Under the pieces are notes generated by a model that was not told where the DNA came from, searched no databases, and was given only the letters and a program-made list of their open reading frames with translations. This document shows, in pieces, positions 32,996 through 42,519 of a stretch of DNA of 64,000 bases. Position 1 is the first letter of the stretch. Every line of letters starts with the position of its first letter. Location: assembly GCA_005503335.1 (NCBI GenBank), contig SCMQ01000001.1, positions 124,001 to 188,000 of the forward strand, read 5' to 3'. The DNA is from Comamonadaceae bacterium 2FH (GTDB lineage Bacteria > Pseudomonadota > Gammaproteobacteria > Burkholderiales > Burkholderiaceae_C). The position numbers and the translations under genes were made by a program.

Positions 32996-33309
32996 CCTTT
33001 GCCGTCGAATGGAGCGAAACGGCGGAGGAAGACCTCGATCGCCTGCACGAGTACCGGCTGGAGCGTGCTCGCATCGCAGAGGATTTCGATCTAGCCAGCC
33101 GGGCGCTCGAGGCCATACGAGTGACCGCCCAAGGCGTTCTTGCGCGCACCCCCTACAGCTGCCGCAAGGCCGGCCGCGATCCGCTGTGGCGCGAGGTGGT
33201 GATGCCTTTCGGCAGCACCGGCTACATTGCCCTGTTCGAGATCCTGCTTGCCAAGGAGGTCGTGATGGTGCACGCCGTGCGGCACCAGCTCGAAGAGGAC
33301 TACCGCTGA
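32992..33309 (+). CDS. ParE/RelE-type toxin
   Basis: A 105-residue protein of the RelE/ParE superfamily: VEWSETAEEDLDRLHEYRLER, SCRKAGRDPLWREVVMPFGSTGYIALFEI and VVMVHAVRHQLEEDY are the characteristic blocks. It would inhibit growth by acting on gyrase or on translated mRNA. Translation is coupled to the antitoxin gene upstream. Confidence 0.85.
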   Translation: MTFAVEWSETAEEDLDRLHEYRLERARIAEDFDLASRALEAIRVTAQGVLARTPYSCRKAGRDPLWREVVMPFGSTGYIALFEILLAKEVVMVHAVRHQLEEDYR

Positions 33310-33317
33310 GCAAAGGC

Positions 33318-33764
33318 ATGACGGTCGACTACTTCCTCATCGACGCGCCCGGTAAGGTGCCGGCGGAATTCTCCGCGTGGGAAACCGCTCGCCAGCGGCA
33401 CCACGAGATCTTCCTGAAGGCGGTCGACGCGTGGACGCCTGAGCTGGAAGCCCAACGGGACCCGGCCGAGTACCTGACCCTGTACTACGGCGCACAGAGC
33501 ACCCTGCGGGCGATGTCTAAGGTGCATACCGAGGCGATCCGCAATAAGTTTCTCGATGGGCTCGCCGGCTGGTACACGAGTGAGGAGCGTCGTCATTCCG
33601 TCGGCATGCCTTCGAGCGTCCGGGCGGCGCTCAGCAGCCCTTTCAGCAGCTTGTCGGCGACCTTCTGCGAAAATCCCTGCGGCAGCTCTGCTTGCGCCTG
33701 CGCCACGACCTCTGGCGTCCGCGAGATGATCTCTTGCAGCAACGGCTCGGCGTCTTCTCCGTAG
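33318..33764 (+). CDS. Hypothetical protein, end uncertain
   Basis: An open frame from ATG 33318 (MTVDYFLIDAPGKVPAEFSAWETARQRHHEIFLKAVDAW) that looks coding for about 90 residues. It then runs antisense over the 3' end of hipA (from 33593), where the composition becomes Ser/Cys-rich. It may be a gene whose original end was lost. It follows the toxin gene by 8 bp. No family recognised. Confidence 0.35.
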   Translation: MTVDYFLIDAPGKVPAEFSAWETARQRHHEIFLKAVDAWTPELEAQRDPAEYLTLYYGAQSTLRAMSKVHTEAIRNKFLDGLAGWYTSEERRHSVGMPSSVRAALSSPFSSLSATFCENPCGSSACACATTSGVREMISCSNGSASSP

Positions 33765-34942
33765 CCGACCTTCTTGGCCGTGCTATTGAAGTGCCGACGC
33801 TGGATGTTGTGCACGTGATAGTGCCGATTCTTTCCCAGCAGCGCCATGGCGAGCTTGAGGTCCTGCAAAGCCCACTGATTCGGCCCGTCGCCGATGACGG
33901 GGTAGGCAGACATCACGTCATACATCGGCGTGAGGCGGAACCGCCCGGACGCGCCGGGCTGCAGCTGGATGCTGAAGTTCTTGGCGTGGCCGTCCGGCGC
34001 CCGCAGCATCCAGAACAGGATTTGCGAAGCCATGAGGGTTCGCAGGTCGCGCTCGACCTCCATCGATTGCTGCGTCAGCGTGAACAGCCGCTCAAGACCC
34101 GGGCCGCCTTGATTCTCGTACTTCACGAGCGGCGATGTGCCGGTGGCTTGGCAGAAGTCTTCCTGTATGAGTCGAAGCAAGCGGGTGCCGTCGCGGGAGA
34201 CCGTGCGGTCGAAGCGTTCGACGACGAGCACTCGCTGCTTGCCAAACGTGGCGATCTGGGCTTCTGCCGTCGGCAGGCCGTATGCCTTGAGCAGGCGAAG
34301 GCACAACCACTCGTTGTCCACCGAAGTGCTGAAGTCCGCCTTTTTGCCGCCGACCAAGCCGATCGGCAGCTTGAAGATGTGCGTGGTGGGCGTCGCGCCG
34401 CGCGGCTTCATCCACTTGCCGTCCCACCACAGGAAGGCGTCCTTCTCCTGTGCGCCGGCCAGCGAGATCCGGAAGTCGTCGTCAGGGTCCTTTGTACCGG
34501 CAAAGCGCTCCGGGGCTACGACTTCGAGCAGGTGGCGCTCGATGGCTTCTTCGTCCACGAGGACACCGTCGATGCTGTCGACGCCGGTAGGCTCCTGTCC
34601 TTCCGGCAGCAGTTGCAGTGCGCCCACGCAGTCGCGTCCAATCGCCGCCAGCAGGTCGAAGGCTTCGATGGACCCCGTCTTGAAGCGAGCTGCAACGCGC
34701 TTGCGGATGGCGTCGCTGTCAGGAAGCAGGCCTTCAAAGTAGTGGGCGACGTGGTCGCCTTTCAACGGTTCGTTGGCCAGGTTGATGGGCAGCGACAGTG
34801 AGATTGGCCGCCCTCGTGCAGAGGCGACCCACCCCGGGTCGTATTGCAGCTGCATGTCGCCACGGGTCGGAACGGTCCAGCGTCCCACGTGATCGCCATT
34901 GGCCCAGAGTTCGAGTGTCTGACTGTGCGATCGGCGCCCCAT
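33593..34942 (-). CDS. hipA: HipA family toxin kinase
   Basis: A 449-residue serine/threonine kinase of the HipA type; in E. coli, HipA inactivates glutamyl-tRNA synthetase and induces persistence. Visible motifs: ISLAGAQEKDAF (phosphate-binding loop), HIFKLP, VLVVERFDR, the catalytic APDGHAKNFSI and the metal-binding LTPMYDVMSAYP. Full length and intact. It begins directly after the hipB stop, so the two are translated together, and operators lie upstream of hipB. Confidence 0.93.
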   Translation of the reverse strand: MGRRSHSQTLELWANGDHVGRWTVPTRGDMQLQYDPGWVASARGRPISLSLPINLANEPLKGDHVAHYFEGLLPDSDAIRKRVAARFKTGSIEAFDLLAAIGRDCVGALQLLPEGQEPTGVDSIDGVLVDEEAIERHLLEVVAPERFAGTKDPDDDFRISLAGAQEKDAFLWWDGKWMKPRGATPTTHIFKLPIGLVGGKKADFSTSVDNEWLCLRLLKAYGLPTAEAQIATFGKQRVLVVERFDRTVSRDGTRLLRLIQEDFCQATGTSPLVKYENQGGPGLERLFTLTQQSMEVERDLRTLMASQILFWMLRAPDGHAKNFSIQLQPGASGRFRLTPMYDVMSAYPVIGDGPNQWALQDLKLAMALLGKNRHYHVHNIQRRHFNSTAKKVGYGEDAEPLLQEIISRTPEVVAQAQAELPQGFSQKVADKLLKGLLSAARTLEGMPTE

Positions 34943-35209
34943 CTACCACTCCGCCTTATCCGTCGAGTCGGGGCTCTCGCGCTCGGCCAGTCGCAGCTCG
35001 AGACCGATGGCCGCGCACCAGCCCAACAGCTGCTTGAAACTCAGCTCGTCCGGGTGCTGCTCCAAATGGGAGACACGGTTTTGGCTCAGGCCCAGCCTGC
35101 CCGCTACCTGCGCCTGCGTGATCTTGCGGCGCTTGCGTGCGGCCTTCAGCAGCTGACCGAGCTGCAGTGCGGTGACCAGACTTTGAGAGGAGGGCGGAGA
35201 GGGCGTCAT
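34943..35209 (-). CDS. hipB: HipB family antitoxin
   Basis: An 88-residue Cro/C1-type HTH protein (LGQLLKAARKRRKITQAQVAGRLGLSQNRVSHLEQHPDELSF). ATG 35209 was chosen because the operator repeats lie immediately upstream; the frame stays open to 35374 but would then include them. It binds HipA and represses the operon. Confidence 0.88.
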   Translation of the reverse strand: MTPSPPSSQSLVTALQLGQLLKAARKRRKITQAQVAGRLGLSQNRVSHLEQHPDELSFKQLLGWCAAIGLELRLAERESPDSTDKAEW

Positions 35210-35215
35210 GAATTC

Positions 35216-35308
35216 ATCCGAAAAACGGATATTGGCAATATATCCGAAATTCGGATATATTTCAAGTAGCTGAATTTCAGATGTTCGGCGAATATCCGAA
35301 ACACGGAT
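35216..35308. promoter_or_regulatory. Three HipB-type operators
   Basis: Dyads ATCC-N7-GGAT at 35216-35230, TATCCGAAATTCGGATA at 35241-35257 and TATCC-N7-GGAT at 35293-35308 share the half-site TATCCG. E. coli HipB operators have TATCC-N8-GGATA, so these are closely similar but one base shorter in the spacer. The first site begins 7 bp upstream of the hipB start. Confidence 0.75.
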
Positions 35309-35309
35309 G

Positions 35310-35797
35310 AGAACGCCCAGCCGAGCATTCCGCCGCCGGAGAAAACCGTCGGCGCGAGCAGTTGCTCGTCGCAATCGTTAGCTCGCCTCGACACCCGCCG
35401 GACTCTTCATCCGGGGGCGCAGGCTGCAGATCGCAACGGGACCGTGCTTATCGTGCAGGTCCCGTGAGCGCTTGCCGCTCAGCCGACTCTCACGTCACCG
35501 TCGGTGTGCGAGGCATCAACGTCGCCGCGAAGACAAAGGCACGATACCCACCGGCCGGGTACGATCTGGCCCCATGATCCTGAACTCCGAAGTCCCTGCT
35601 GCCTGTCAAGCTGCGTGACCAGGTGGTCATCCTCAGTCGCTCCACGTGGGCACCCGCCGGGGCAGCGCGGCACGCAAGAACACCTCGCGAGAGGCCCGCA
35701 GCTCCTTGTCAATGCCGCCCCAGCAGCGGCAGGGCCGCTTTGTCCGCGAGGTTCGTCGCACGAAGGTGTCAAACCTCGGACAGGGAGATGCTTGCTC
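35310..35797. other. Gap between hipB and the HU gene
   Basis: No gene recognised in about 490 bp of high-GC sequence; short frames on both strands show no family similarity. It contains the region downstream of the HU gene. Confidence 0.5.
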
Positions 35798-36079
35798 TTA
35801 CTTCTTCTTGCCCACTGCTGCCTTGAACGTCGCGCCCGGGGTGAACTTGGGCACGGTGGTCGCCGCGATCTTGAGGGCTTCGCCGGTGCGGGGGTTCTTG
35901 CCCTTGCGCGCCGCGCGCTTGAGCGCCTTGAACGTGCCGAAGCCCACCAGGGTCACGTCCTGCTTCTTGGCCACCGTGGTGGTGATGGTCTCCAGCAGCG
36001 CGTCCAGCGCGCGGCCGGCGGCGGCCTTGGACATATCGGTCTTGGCGACCAGGGCTTCGATCAGTTCGGACTTGTTCAT
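35798..36079 (-). CDS. HU family DNA-binding protein
   Basis: A 93-residue histone-like protein: MNKSELIEALVAKTDMSKAAAGRALDALLETI, then VTLVGFGTF and RKGKNPRTGEALKI, the DNA-binding arm. It ends FTPGATFKAAVGKKK. It bends and compacts DNA. Several residues differ from the canonical HU alpha/beta forms, so it may be an island-borne paralogue rather than the main HU. Confidence 0.93.
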   Translation of the reverse strand: MNKSELIEALVAKTDMSKAAAGRALDALLETITTTVAKKQDVTLVGFGTFKALKRAARKGKNPRTGEALKIAATTVPKFTPGATFKAAVGKKK

Positions 36080-36251
36080 GGCTTTCAGTATGGGCCTGCA
36101 AAATTGCAGCCGCAGATTTTGCTACATCCGGATCGCCCTTCGCTTGATCGAACCGCGCCAGGGCCATGGGGCGCATCGCCGCTGCAGTCGAAGACGCGCT
36201 TGCATGGGCCGGAATTGCCGCCTGTCAGCATCTGATAGTAGGATGCGCCGA

Positions 36252-36689
36252 ATGAGTTCATTTGCCAACGCCCTCAAACAAGAAATCGCCCGCGTCGCGC
36301 GCAAAGAGATGAAGGATGAGATCCTTGCACTCAGGAAAGCGACCACCGCGCATCGCTCCGAGATCGCGTCGCTCAAGCGCGAGCTGCAATCGCTCGCCTC
36401 GCTGCTCAGGCAGGCGCAGCGCGCCGTGAAGACGGCCGCGGCGTCGGCCGAGCCTCGGGAGGCCGCGCCATCCTCGCGCCCCATGAGGTTCAGCGCCGAC
36501 AAACTCGCCACGCACCGCGCCCATCTGGGCGTCTCGCAGGCGCAGATGGCCAAGCTGCTCGGCGCCTCCGCGCTCTCCGTCTACAAGTGGGAATCGGGCA
36601 AGGTCCAGCCGCGCGCCGCGCAGTTGGAGAAAATCGCCACGGTCCTCAAGATGGGCAAGCGGCAGGCTGCAGCGCAACTCGAGGGGTGA
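36252..36689 (+). CDS. HTH protein with N-terminal coiled coil
   Basis: A 145-residue protein (ATG 36252). Residues 1-65 are a charged helix likely to form a coiled coil (QEIARVARKEMKDEILALRKATTAHRSEIASLKRELQSL). Residues 80-138 are an Xre-type HTH (RAHLGVSQAQMAKLLGASALSVYKWESGKVQP). It is divergent from the HU gene. It is likely a dimeric DNA-binding regulator; targets are unknown. Confidence 0.8.
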   Translation: MSSFANALKQEIARVARKEMKDEILALRKATTAHRSEIASLKRELQSLASLLRQAQRAVKTAAASAEPREAAPSSRPMRFSADKLATHRAHLGVSQAQMAKLLGASALSVYKWESGKVQPRAAQLEKIATVLKMGKRQAAAQLEG

Positions 36690-37016
36690 ATTGACGCAAC
36701 TGGCACCACGGATGTGATCGATCATGACGTTCCGCGACCAAGCGTTTCCACCCGGTGCCGCCGTTCTCTGTCAAGAAGACCGGCTGTTCGTCTATACGCG
36801 GGAACGGCCGTCACCGGCCCTTCGAGTGAGCCAGCCCAGCGGCAGTTCAAGGCTGTTTGCAGTCACTCAACGCGCGACATCCAGTCGACAACTTTCGGCC
36901 TTTGTATGGGCGCGTACCACGCACGACACCTTGTTGCCCGTCCCGATCGACGCTCCATGTCCACCCGCTTGGCCACTGCTCCTCTCCGCTGCGCATTGAC
37001 CACGACAATGGCCGAT
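36690..37016. other. Gap with no recognised gene
   Basis: About 330 bp at the right border of the accessory island. No coding similarity or clear terminator seen. The stretch 36767-36782 (CTGTCAAGAAGACCGG) also occurs at 24470-24485, perhaps from an old mobile element. Confidence 0.4.
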
Positions 37017-37919
37017 TCAGGGTGCAGAGGCGCGACTTCTCAAATGCTCAACCAACTGCCGAATCGCGGTGGATTGTCCGAGGTCCATTCGGGTGATGAT
37101 GACGTACTGCCTATGGGCCCATTCGTCAGACAACGGCACAAACACTAGGGAGCCTGCCTTGGCGTGCCCCACAACTCCCTCCAGGGGCAGCACTGCCGCA
37201 CCCAGTCGGGCGGATACAAAACGGATCGCTGCGTCAAGGCTGGAAACCTCAATGCGGTAGGACAACGTTCGCGAGAGTCTGGCCGCTTCACGCCTGAGCA
37301 TTGTGTCCAGCGTTCCCCCGGGGGCGACGACGATACTTATTTGGTCTATCACTTCTTCGAATCGAACCGAGCCCCTTGTTGCCAATGTGTGCTCAGGAGG
37401 CACGGCGAGGCACAGGTGATCACGTCGGTATGGCTCTACCAAGAAGTCACTCAAGTCAGTGGAACCCCACAGGATGCCGACTTCGGCGGCGCCTTCGCGT
37501 ACTACCCGCACCACTTGCGGACTGCTCCTTTCATCCACCGACAAACCAAACCCTGGGGATGCGTCAAGAAAAGTGCCCAGGTCTTCTGCAAGGTTCCCAG
37601 CAAGTACAGCAGGAGCAGCGACCACACGAACATGACTGTGCACCCCGCTGCCAAAGTCGCTCAAATCGGAGCGCAAACGGTCCATGGCCCGAAGCACTTC
37701 GCGCGCCTGCCTCAGCATGGTCTGGCCTGCAGCAGTCGGCTTGATGCCTCGGCGACCTCTAACCAAGAGAGGCGTCCCAATGTCGTCTTCGACCGCAGCA
37801 ATGCGTCGACTTACAGCTGACGCGACGATGGCCTCACGATCGGCCGCGCGAGCGATATTGCCCTCCTCGCAGACCGCGATAAAGAGCCGCAAAGTAACGA
37901 TGTCAATGTCGTGTGCCAT
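37017..37919 (-). CDS. LysR family transcriptional regulator
   Basis: A 300-residue LysR protein: the N-terminal winged HTH (LRLFIAVCEEGNIARAADREAIVASAVSRRIAAVEDDIGTPLLVR), then a periplasmic-binding-fold effector domain. It is divergent from the Bug/lyase/acyl-CoA synthetase operon, which it probably controls. A 24-bp dyad lies between the two starts (37951-37974). Confidence 0.93.
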   Translation of the reverse strand: MAHDIDIVTLRLFIAVCEEGNIARAADREAIVASAVSRRIAAVEDDIGTPLLVRGRRGIKPTAAGQTMLRQAREVLRAMDRLRSDLSDFGSGVHSHVRVVAAPAVLAGNLAEDLGTFLDASPGFGLSVDERSSPQVVRVVREGAAEVGILWGSTDLSDFLVEPYRRDHLCLAVPPEHTLATRGSVRFEEVIDQISIVVAPGGTLDTMLRREAARLSRTLSYRIEVSSLDAAIRFVSARLGAAVLPLEGVVGHAKAGSLVFVPLSDEWAHRQYVIITRMDLGQSTAIRQLVEHLRSRASAP

Positions 37920-37950
37920 GCCGATGGAGCACGTTACAGGTGCCGAAATA

Positions 37951-37974
37951 GTGCTTTATAACAAATTAAAGCAC
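37951..37974. promoter_or_regulatory. Probable LysR operator
   Basis: GTGCTTTA (37951-37958), 8-bp spacer, TAAAGCAC (37967-37974): a perfect 8-bp dyad in the divergent intergenic region, with the T-N11-A pattern of LysR boxes. Confidence 0.6.
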
Positions 37975-38055
37975 GCCTAAAGTCGGTTCTGGCAATACGA
38001 GGGGCGTCAAGGTGGCGTCAGCTCACTTCCGCCAACCAACCATTCGGAGACAAAG

Positions 38056-39072
38056 ATGACAGAAAAAGGAAAAGCCTCGTTCTTGACGATCCAGACGACG
38101 CGACGCAAAGCCTTGGCCACCGTGGCTTCGGTGATCGCAATTGGGTCGGTTACGAGCGGGTTGGCCTTGGCGCAAACGCCGGCCAACAAATTTCCAACCA
38201 AGACGGTCACACTCGTCGTACCCTACTCTGCCGGCGGTGGCACTGACGTCGTCGGCCGATTGATAGCGCAACGATTGTCCGATCTTTGGGGTCAATCGGT
38301 GGTGGTGGACAACCGCACAGGGGCCAACGGCGCGATCGGCTCCAACTTTGTCGCGCGTTCGCCCGCGGATGGCCATACGCTGCTTCTTGTCGTCGGATCG
38401 CATGCGGTCAACCCGGTGCTGATGAAGAACCTGCCCTACGACACGGACAAGGCTTTCACGCCCATCACCAACATCGCGAGTTCGCCGTCGGTGCTGGTCG
38501 TACAGGCCAACGGACCGTACAAGACATTGCCGGACGTGCTCGCGGCTGCCCGCAAGGAGCAATTGGGCGTCGGCTACTCGGAAGGCCAGACGCGCCTGAC
38601 GGGCGAGATGATCAAGCAGGCAGGCAAGCTGCAGACCGTGGGCGTGCCATACAAGGGCGGCGCGCCGATGATCGTCGACATCATCGGCGGCCATCTGCCA
38701 ATGGGCGTGACGAGCGTGGTCAGCGCACTGCCCCATGTGCGTTCGGGTGCTTTGCGCGTCCTAGGCGTGGCAGACACCAAGCGCATGGCTTTGTTCCCCG
38801 ATGCGATGACGTTCAAGGAAGCCGGGCTCGACGGCGTCGAATCGCTCAATTGGTACGGACTCTTCGGCCCTGCCGGCGTGTCGGCGGCAATCGTCGAGCA
38901 GATCAACCAGGACCTGAAAAAGGTCGCGGCAGACCCGGCCGTGATGAAGCAGATCGAGAGCCAGGGCGCAAACATGATCGTGACGCCGCCCAACGAGTTC
39001 CGTGGCTTCCTGGCTTCGGAACTCAAGAAGTGGATGCTGGTAGCGAAACGCAGCGGCATCACCGCCGAATAA
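38056..39072 (+). CDS. Bug/TctC family tripartite tricarboxylate carrier binding protein
   Basis: A 338-residue periplasmic binding protein. A signal sequence with twin Arg (QTTRRKALATVASVIAIGSV...ALA) ends about residue 44. Mature sequence shows the Bug hallmarks: VTLVVPYSAGGGTDVVGRLIAQRLSDLWGQSVVVDNRTGANG and GSHAVNPVL. It captures a carboxylate for uptake. No membrane subunits are nearby, common for Bug genes. It is the first gene of the operon divergent from LysR; a GGAGAC site precedes the ATG. Confidence 0.93.
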   Translation: MTEKGKASFLTIQTTRRKALATVASVIAIGSVTSGLALAQTPANKFPTKTVTLVVPYSAGGGTDVVGRLIAQRLSDLWGQSVVVDNRTGANGAIGSNFVARSPADGHTLLLVVGSHAVNPVLMKNLPYDTDKAFTPITNIASSPSVLVVQANGPYKTLPDVLAAARKEQLGVGYSEGQTRLTGEMIKQAGKLQTVGVPYKGGAPMIVDIIGGHLPMGVTSVVSALPHVRSGALRVLGVADTKRMALFPDAMTFKEAGLDGVESLNWYGLFGPAGVSAAIVEQINQDLKKVAADPAVMKQIESQGANMIVTPPNEFRGFLASELKKWMLVAKRSGITAE

Positions 39073-39163
39073 CAGGTGCGCCGGAGCGGCGAAGATCACC
39101 GGATTTCAATTGCACGGGCCTTGGACAGGTCCCCCTCTCGTTCGCTTCGCATTAGGAGAATCG

Positions 39164-40069
39164 ATGTCCATATTTCAACAGAAGAGAGCGCGGCTAGCCG
39201 ATCGCCTGCGCCAGAACGACCTGCTGTTAGCACCTGGCATATTCGAGATGATCTCGGCAAGGATTGCCGATCGGCTCGGCTTCGACTGCCTGTACATGAC
39301 GGGATACGGCGTCGTCGCCTCCTACCTTGGGCTCCCCGACGCCGGATTGGCGACATACAGCGACATGGTGAACCGCGTCGCACAGTTTGCGCAGGTGACG
39401 GAGACACCGTTCATCGCGGACGGGGATACGGGATACGGCGGGCTCCTCAATGTGCAGCATGCGGTGCGCGGCTACGAGGCCGCTGGCGCATGCGGCATCC
39501 AGATCGAAGACCAGGAGTTCCCCAAGAAGTGCGGGCACATGCTGGGCCGGCGCGTCATTTCAAGCGAAGACATGGTTGCGAAGCTTCGTGTCGCCGCCGA
39601 TAGCCGCACTGATCCGAACTTCCTCATCGTCGCGCGCACCGACGCGCGTACGACGAACGGCCTGGATGACGCACTGCGCCGGGGCGAGGCTTACCTGAAG
39701 GCTGGGGCCGATGTGCTGTTCATCGAATCACCGGAAACCGTCGAAGAGATGGAACGGATCGGCGCTGCTTTCCGCGGCGTGCCGCTCCTGGCCAACATGG
39801 TCGAGGGCGGACGAACGCCGCTTCTCGATCGCCCCACGCTGCAGGCGATCGGTTACCGCATCGCGATCTATCCTGCATTGGGGTTTCTTGCCGCTGCGGC
39901 TGCCTGCGAGCAGGCCTTCGCCGGATTGAAGGCGAACGGCTCAAGCGCTGCACTGACCGTTCCCCTGTACGACTTCAAGAAGATGAGCGCGCTGATGGGG
40001 TTCGACTGGGTCGGGGAGTTCGATCGCAAGTACCGCGGAATGGACGACACGGCAAGCGGCGTCCAGTAA
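39164..40069 (+). CDS. Isocitrate lyase/PEP mutase family enzyme
   Basis: A 301-residue TIM-barrel lyase starting at ATG 39164 after TAGGAGAA. It has the metal-binding ADGDTGYGG, the family signature PKKCGHMLGRR, RTDAR and ANMVEGG. Related enzymes are 2-methylisocitrate lyase, oxaloacetate decarboxylase and carboxyPEP mutase, all cleaving C-C or P-C bonds of 2-oxo/2-hydroxy acids. The exact substrate is not evident; the operon suggests a branched or dicarboxylic acid that is then CoA-activated. Confidence 0.9.
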   Translation: MSIFQQKRARLADRLRQNDLLLAPGIFEMISARIADRLGFDCLYMTGYGVVASYLGLPDAGLATYSDMVNRVAQFAQVTETPFIADGDTGYGGLLNVQHAVRGYEAAGACGIQIEDQEFPKKCGHMLGRRVISSEDMVAKLRVAADSRTDPNFLIVARTDARTTNGLDDALRRGEAYLKAGADVLFIESPETVEEMERIGAAFRGVPLLANMVEGGRTPLLDRPTLQAIGYRIAIYPALGFLAAAAACEQAFAGLKANGSSAALTVPLYDFKKMSALMGFDWVGEFDRKYRGMDDTASGVQ

Positions 40070-40140
40070 GCAACGCGAAGCCCCCTGGCCCTTCGGGGCA
40101 AGGAGTGCTTGAGTCGTAAACCCCTCTTCGGAGAAAAGCA

Positions 40141-41856
40141 ATGGCACAGGAAAATTCACTCCCCCTGGGCATCGCGCCGCAAGGCGGTATGTCGCATGTG
40201 CAGGGCGTCAACGACGTGCCGCTCTCGAACGCTACCATACCCGCGCTTCTTAGCGATGCAGTGTCGCGCTTTGCGAGCCGGCCAGCCGTGGTCTTCCTGG
40301 AACAGGGTGTGCGATGGACTTGGCTGCAGTTCAGTGATGAAGTAGATCGGTTCGCCGCCGGCCTTGCCGCGCTCGGCCTGCAGCGAGGTGACCGCCTGGG
40401 CATTTGGTCCCCCAATCGCGTTGAGTGGCTTGTCACGCAGTTCGCGACCGCACGCATCGGTGTGATCCTGGTCAACATCAATCCGGCATACCGGGTTCAC
40501 GAGTTGGAGTACGCGCTCAATGCGTCGAGCTGCGTCGCCCTTGTTTCCGCCGAGCAGCTGCGCACGTCAAAGTATCTGGAGATGTTGCAGTCACTGGCTC
40601 CGGAGCTCGCGACGTGTGAACCAGGGCACCTGAATGCGAAGCGGCTACCTACGCTGAAGTTAGTGATCCGCATGGGTGAAGAGCGCACGCAGGGCATGTT
40701 CGGCTACGACGAGGTATTGGCTCACGGCGTGGCAGCCCTTGATCGAATGGGGCTGGATGCCATCAGTTCCTCGCTAGGCTGCCACGACGCCATCAACATC
40801 CAGTTCACGAGCGGTACGACGGGGAACCCGAAGGGCGCAACGCTGACCCACCATAACGTCGTCAACAACGCGCGGTTCGTCGCGCAGGCGATGCGATTCT
40901 CCGAATACGACTCCCTGGCGATCCCAGTGCCGCTCTACCATTGCTTCGGCATGGTCCTATCGGTGCTCGCCTGCGTGTCGGTCGGCGCGACGATGGTGTT
41001 CCCAGGGGAGGTATTCGACCCTGCGGCTACGCTGGCAGCGGTGTCCGAGGAAAAGTGCACGGCGCTTCATGGGGTGCCGACGATGTTTATCGCCGAACTC
41101 GACCATCCAAGATTTGGAGAGTTCGACTTGTCGACGCTACGTACTGGCATCATGGCCGGAGCCCCCTGTCCTATCGAAACCATGAAACGCGTTGTCTCGC
41201 AAATGAACATGCGCGAGGTCACGATCGCATATGGCATGACCGAGACTAGCCCTGTCTCCTTTCAAAGCTCGACGAGCGATCCACTGGACCGTCGCGTCTC
41301 GACGGTCGGACGCATCCAGCCGCATCTGGACGCAAAAGTCGTCGATGCCCAGAACAACATAGTGGCGGTCGGCCAGACCGGCGAACTGTGGGTGCGCGGT
41401 TACTCGGTCATGAAGGGTTACTGGGGAGACGAGGTGCGCACGCGCGAAGCGATTGTCGATGGCTGGATGCGCACTGGCGATCTTGCGACGATCGACGCCG
41501 AGGGCTACTGCAACATTGTCGGTCGCGTGAAAGACATGCTGATCCGCGGGGGAGAGAACATTTATCCACGCGAAATAGAGGAGTTTCTTTTCCGTCACTC
41601 GAAGGTGCAGTCTGTACAAGTATTTGGGGTACCTGATAAGAAGTACGGTGAGGAAATCTGCGCGTGGATCGTACTTAAACCCGGTGAACAAGCGACCGAG
41701 GAAGACATCCGTGCCTTCTGCCGTAACCAGATCGCTCACTACAAGATACCCCGCTATGTCCGGTTCGTCACCGAAATGCCGATGACGATCACTGGTAAAG
41801 TGCAGAAGTTCGTCATGCGTGAACTCATGGTCAAAGAGCTGAATCTCCTAGGCTGA
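40141..41856 (+). CDS. AMP-binding fatty acyl-CoA synthetase
   Basis: A 571-residue adenylate-forming ligase that activates a carboxylic acid to its CoA thioester. Motifs: [20 protein letters not shown] (P-loop), [49 protein letters not shown], and the catalytic Lys in [12 protein letters not shown]. Length and motifs are typical of medium-chain acyl-CoA synthetases. It is third in the LysR-linked operon, 71 bp after the lyase gene. Confidence 0.93.
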   Translation: MAQENSLPLGIAPQGGMSHVQGVNDVPLSNATIPALLSDAVSRFASRPAVVFLEQGVRWTWLQFSDEVDRFAAGLAALGLQRGDRLGIWSPNRVEWLVTQFATARIGVILVNINPAYRVHELEYALNASSCVALVSAEQLRTSKYLEMLQSLAPELATCEPGHLNAKRLPTLKLVIRMGEERTQGMFGYDEVLAHGVAALDRMGLDAISSSLGCHDAINIQFTSGTTGNPKGATLTHHNVVNNARFVAQAMRFSEYDSLAIPVPLYHCFGMVLSVLACVSVGATMVFPGEVFDPAATLAAVSEEKCTALHGVPTMFIAELDHPRFGEFDLSTLRTGIMAGAPCPIETMKRVVSQMNMREVTIAYGMTETSPVSFQSSTSDPLDRRVSTVGRIQPHLDAKVVDAQNNIVAVGQTGELWVRGYSVMKGYWGDEVRTREAIVDGWMRTGDLATIDAEGYCNIVGRVKDMLIRGGENIYPREIEEFLFRHSKVQSVQVFGVPDKKYGEEICAWIVLKPGEQATEEDIRAFCRNQIAHYKIPRYVRFVTEMPMTITGKVQKFVMRELMVKELNLLG

Positions 41857-42201
41857 CGCGCATACTATCCCTACGTCAAGACCTCTGCACGTGAGTTTGG
41901 ATCGAAGTCCTGTGGACTTGAACGTGTGGATACACGAGGCCTACGGCTGCTTTCGGCTCGGAACCTGCCGTATGCGGTGAACCGCTGAAGGTCTGCTCCC
42001 GCTTGCTAACCTGCCGCTCGCACGCCTATGTCCAAGGGCTGCAACGGGCACATCTCGCCCTTCGACGGTCCGTTCTTCGCCGCAGCGTCGTCCGTTGCTT
42101 CCTGGCCGGTCGGACCTGTCCAAGGCACGCACCAGTTGTGCGCCAACACCGGTCATTCGGCGCCCAGCCCGCTGAGCCGAGCGCCCGGGGGACCAGAGAA
42201 G
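41857..42201. other. Gap with no recognised gene
   Basis: About 345 bp between the acyl-CoA synthetase and higA stops. No family similarity seen on either strand. Confidence 0.45.
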
Positions 42202-42507
42202 TCAGGCGGGCTGAGGCTCGAATCGATGGATGCGTCGGAGCTCGGCAGCCATCGCGTCGCGCGCGACCTCGATGTCATGCCGGGTTTGCAGCGCGAGCCA
42301 CCAGCCGTCGCTCAGGCCGAAGAAACGGCACAGACGCAGGTCGGTGTCGGCCGTGATCGCCCGCTTGCCGGCCACGATGTCGCCGATGCGCTGCGGCGGC
42401 ACACCGATCTCCTTGGCCAGCCGGTACTTCGTCAGACCCAGCGGCTTGAGAAACTCCTCTTCCAGCATTTCGCCCGGCGTCACCGGAGCGACTTGACGCT
42501 TGCCCAT
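42202..42507 (-). CDS. higA: HigA family antitoxin
   Basis: A 101-residue HTH antitoxin: VTPGEMLEEEFLKPLGLTKYRLAKEIGVPPQRIGDIVAGKRAITADTDLRLCRFFGLSDGWWLALQ is the standard HigA core. It follows the HigB gene by 12 bp in the usual toxin-first order and represses the operon. Confidence 0.93.
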   Translation of the reverse strand: MGKRQVAPVTPGEMLEEEFLKPLGLTKYRLAKEIGVPPQRIGDIVAGKRAITADTDLRLCRFFGLSDGWWLALQTRHDIEVARDAMAAELRRIHRFEPQPA

Positions 42508-42519
42508 GGCGAACTCCTT

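Noticed and set aside
35504-36235. Plus-strand frame across the HU gene
   Set aside because: It is a shadow of the HU gene, which has clear family motifs on the minus strand.
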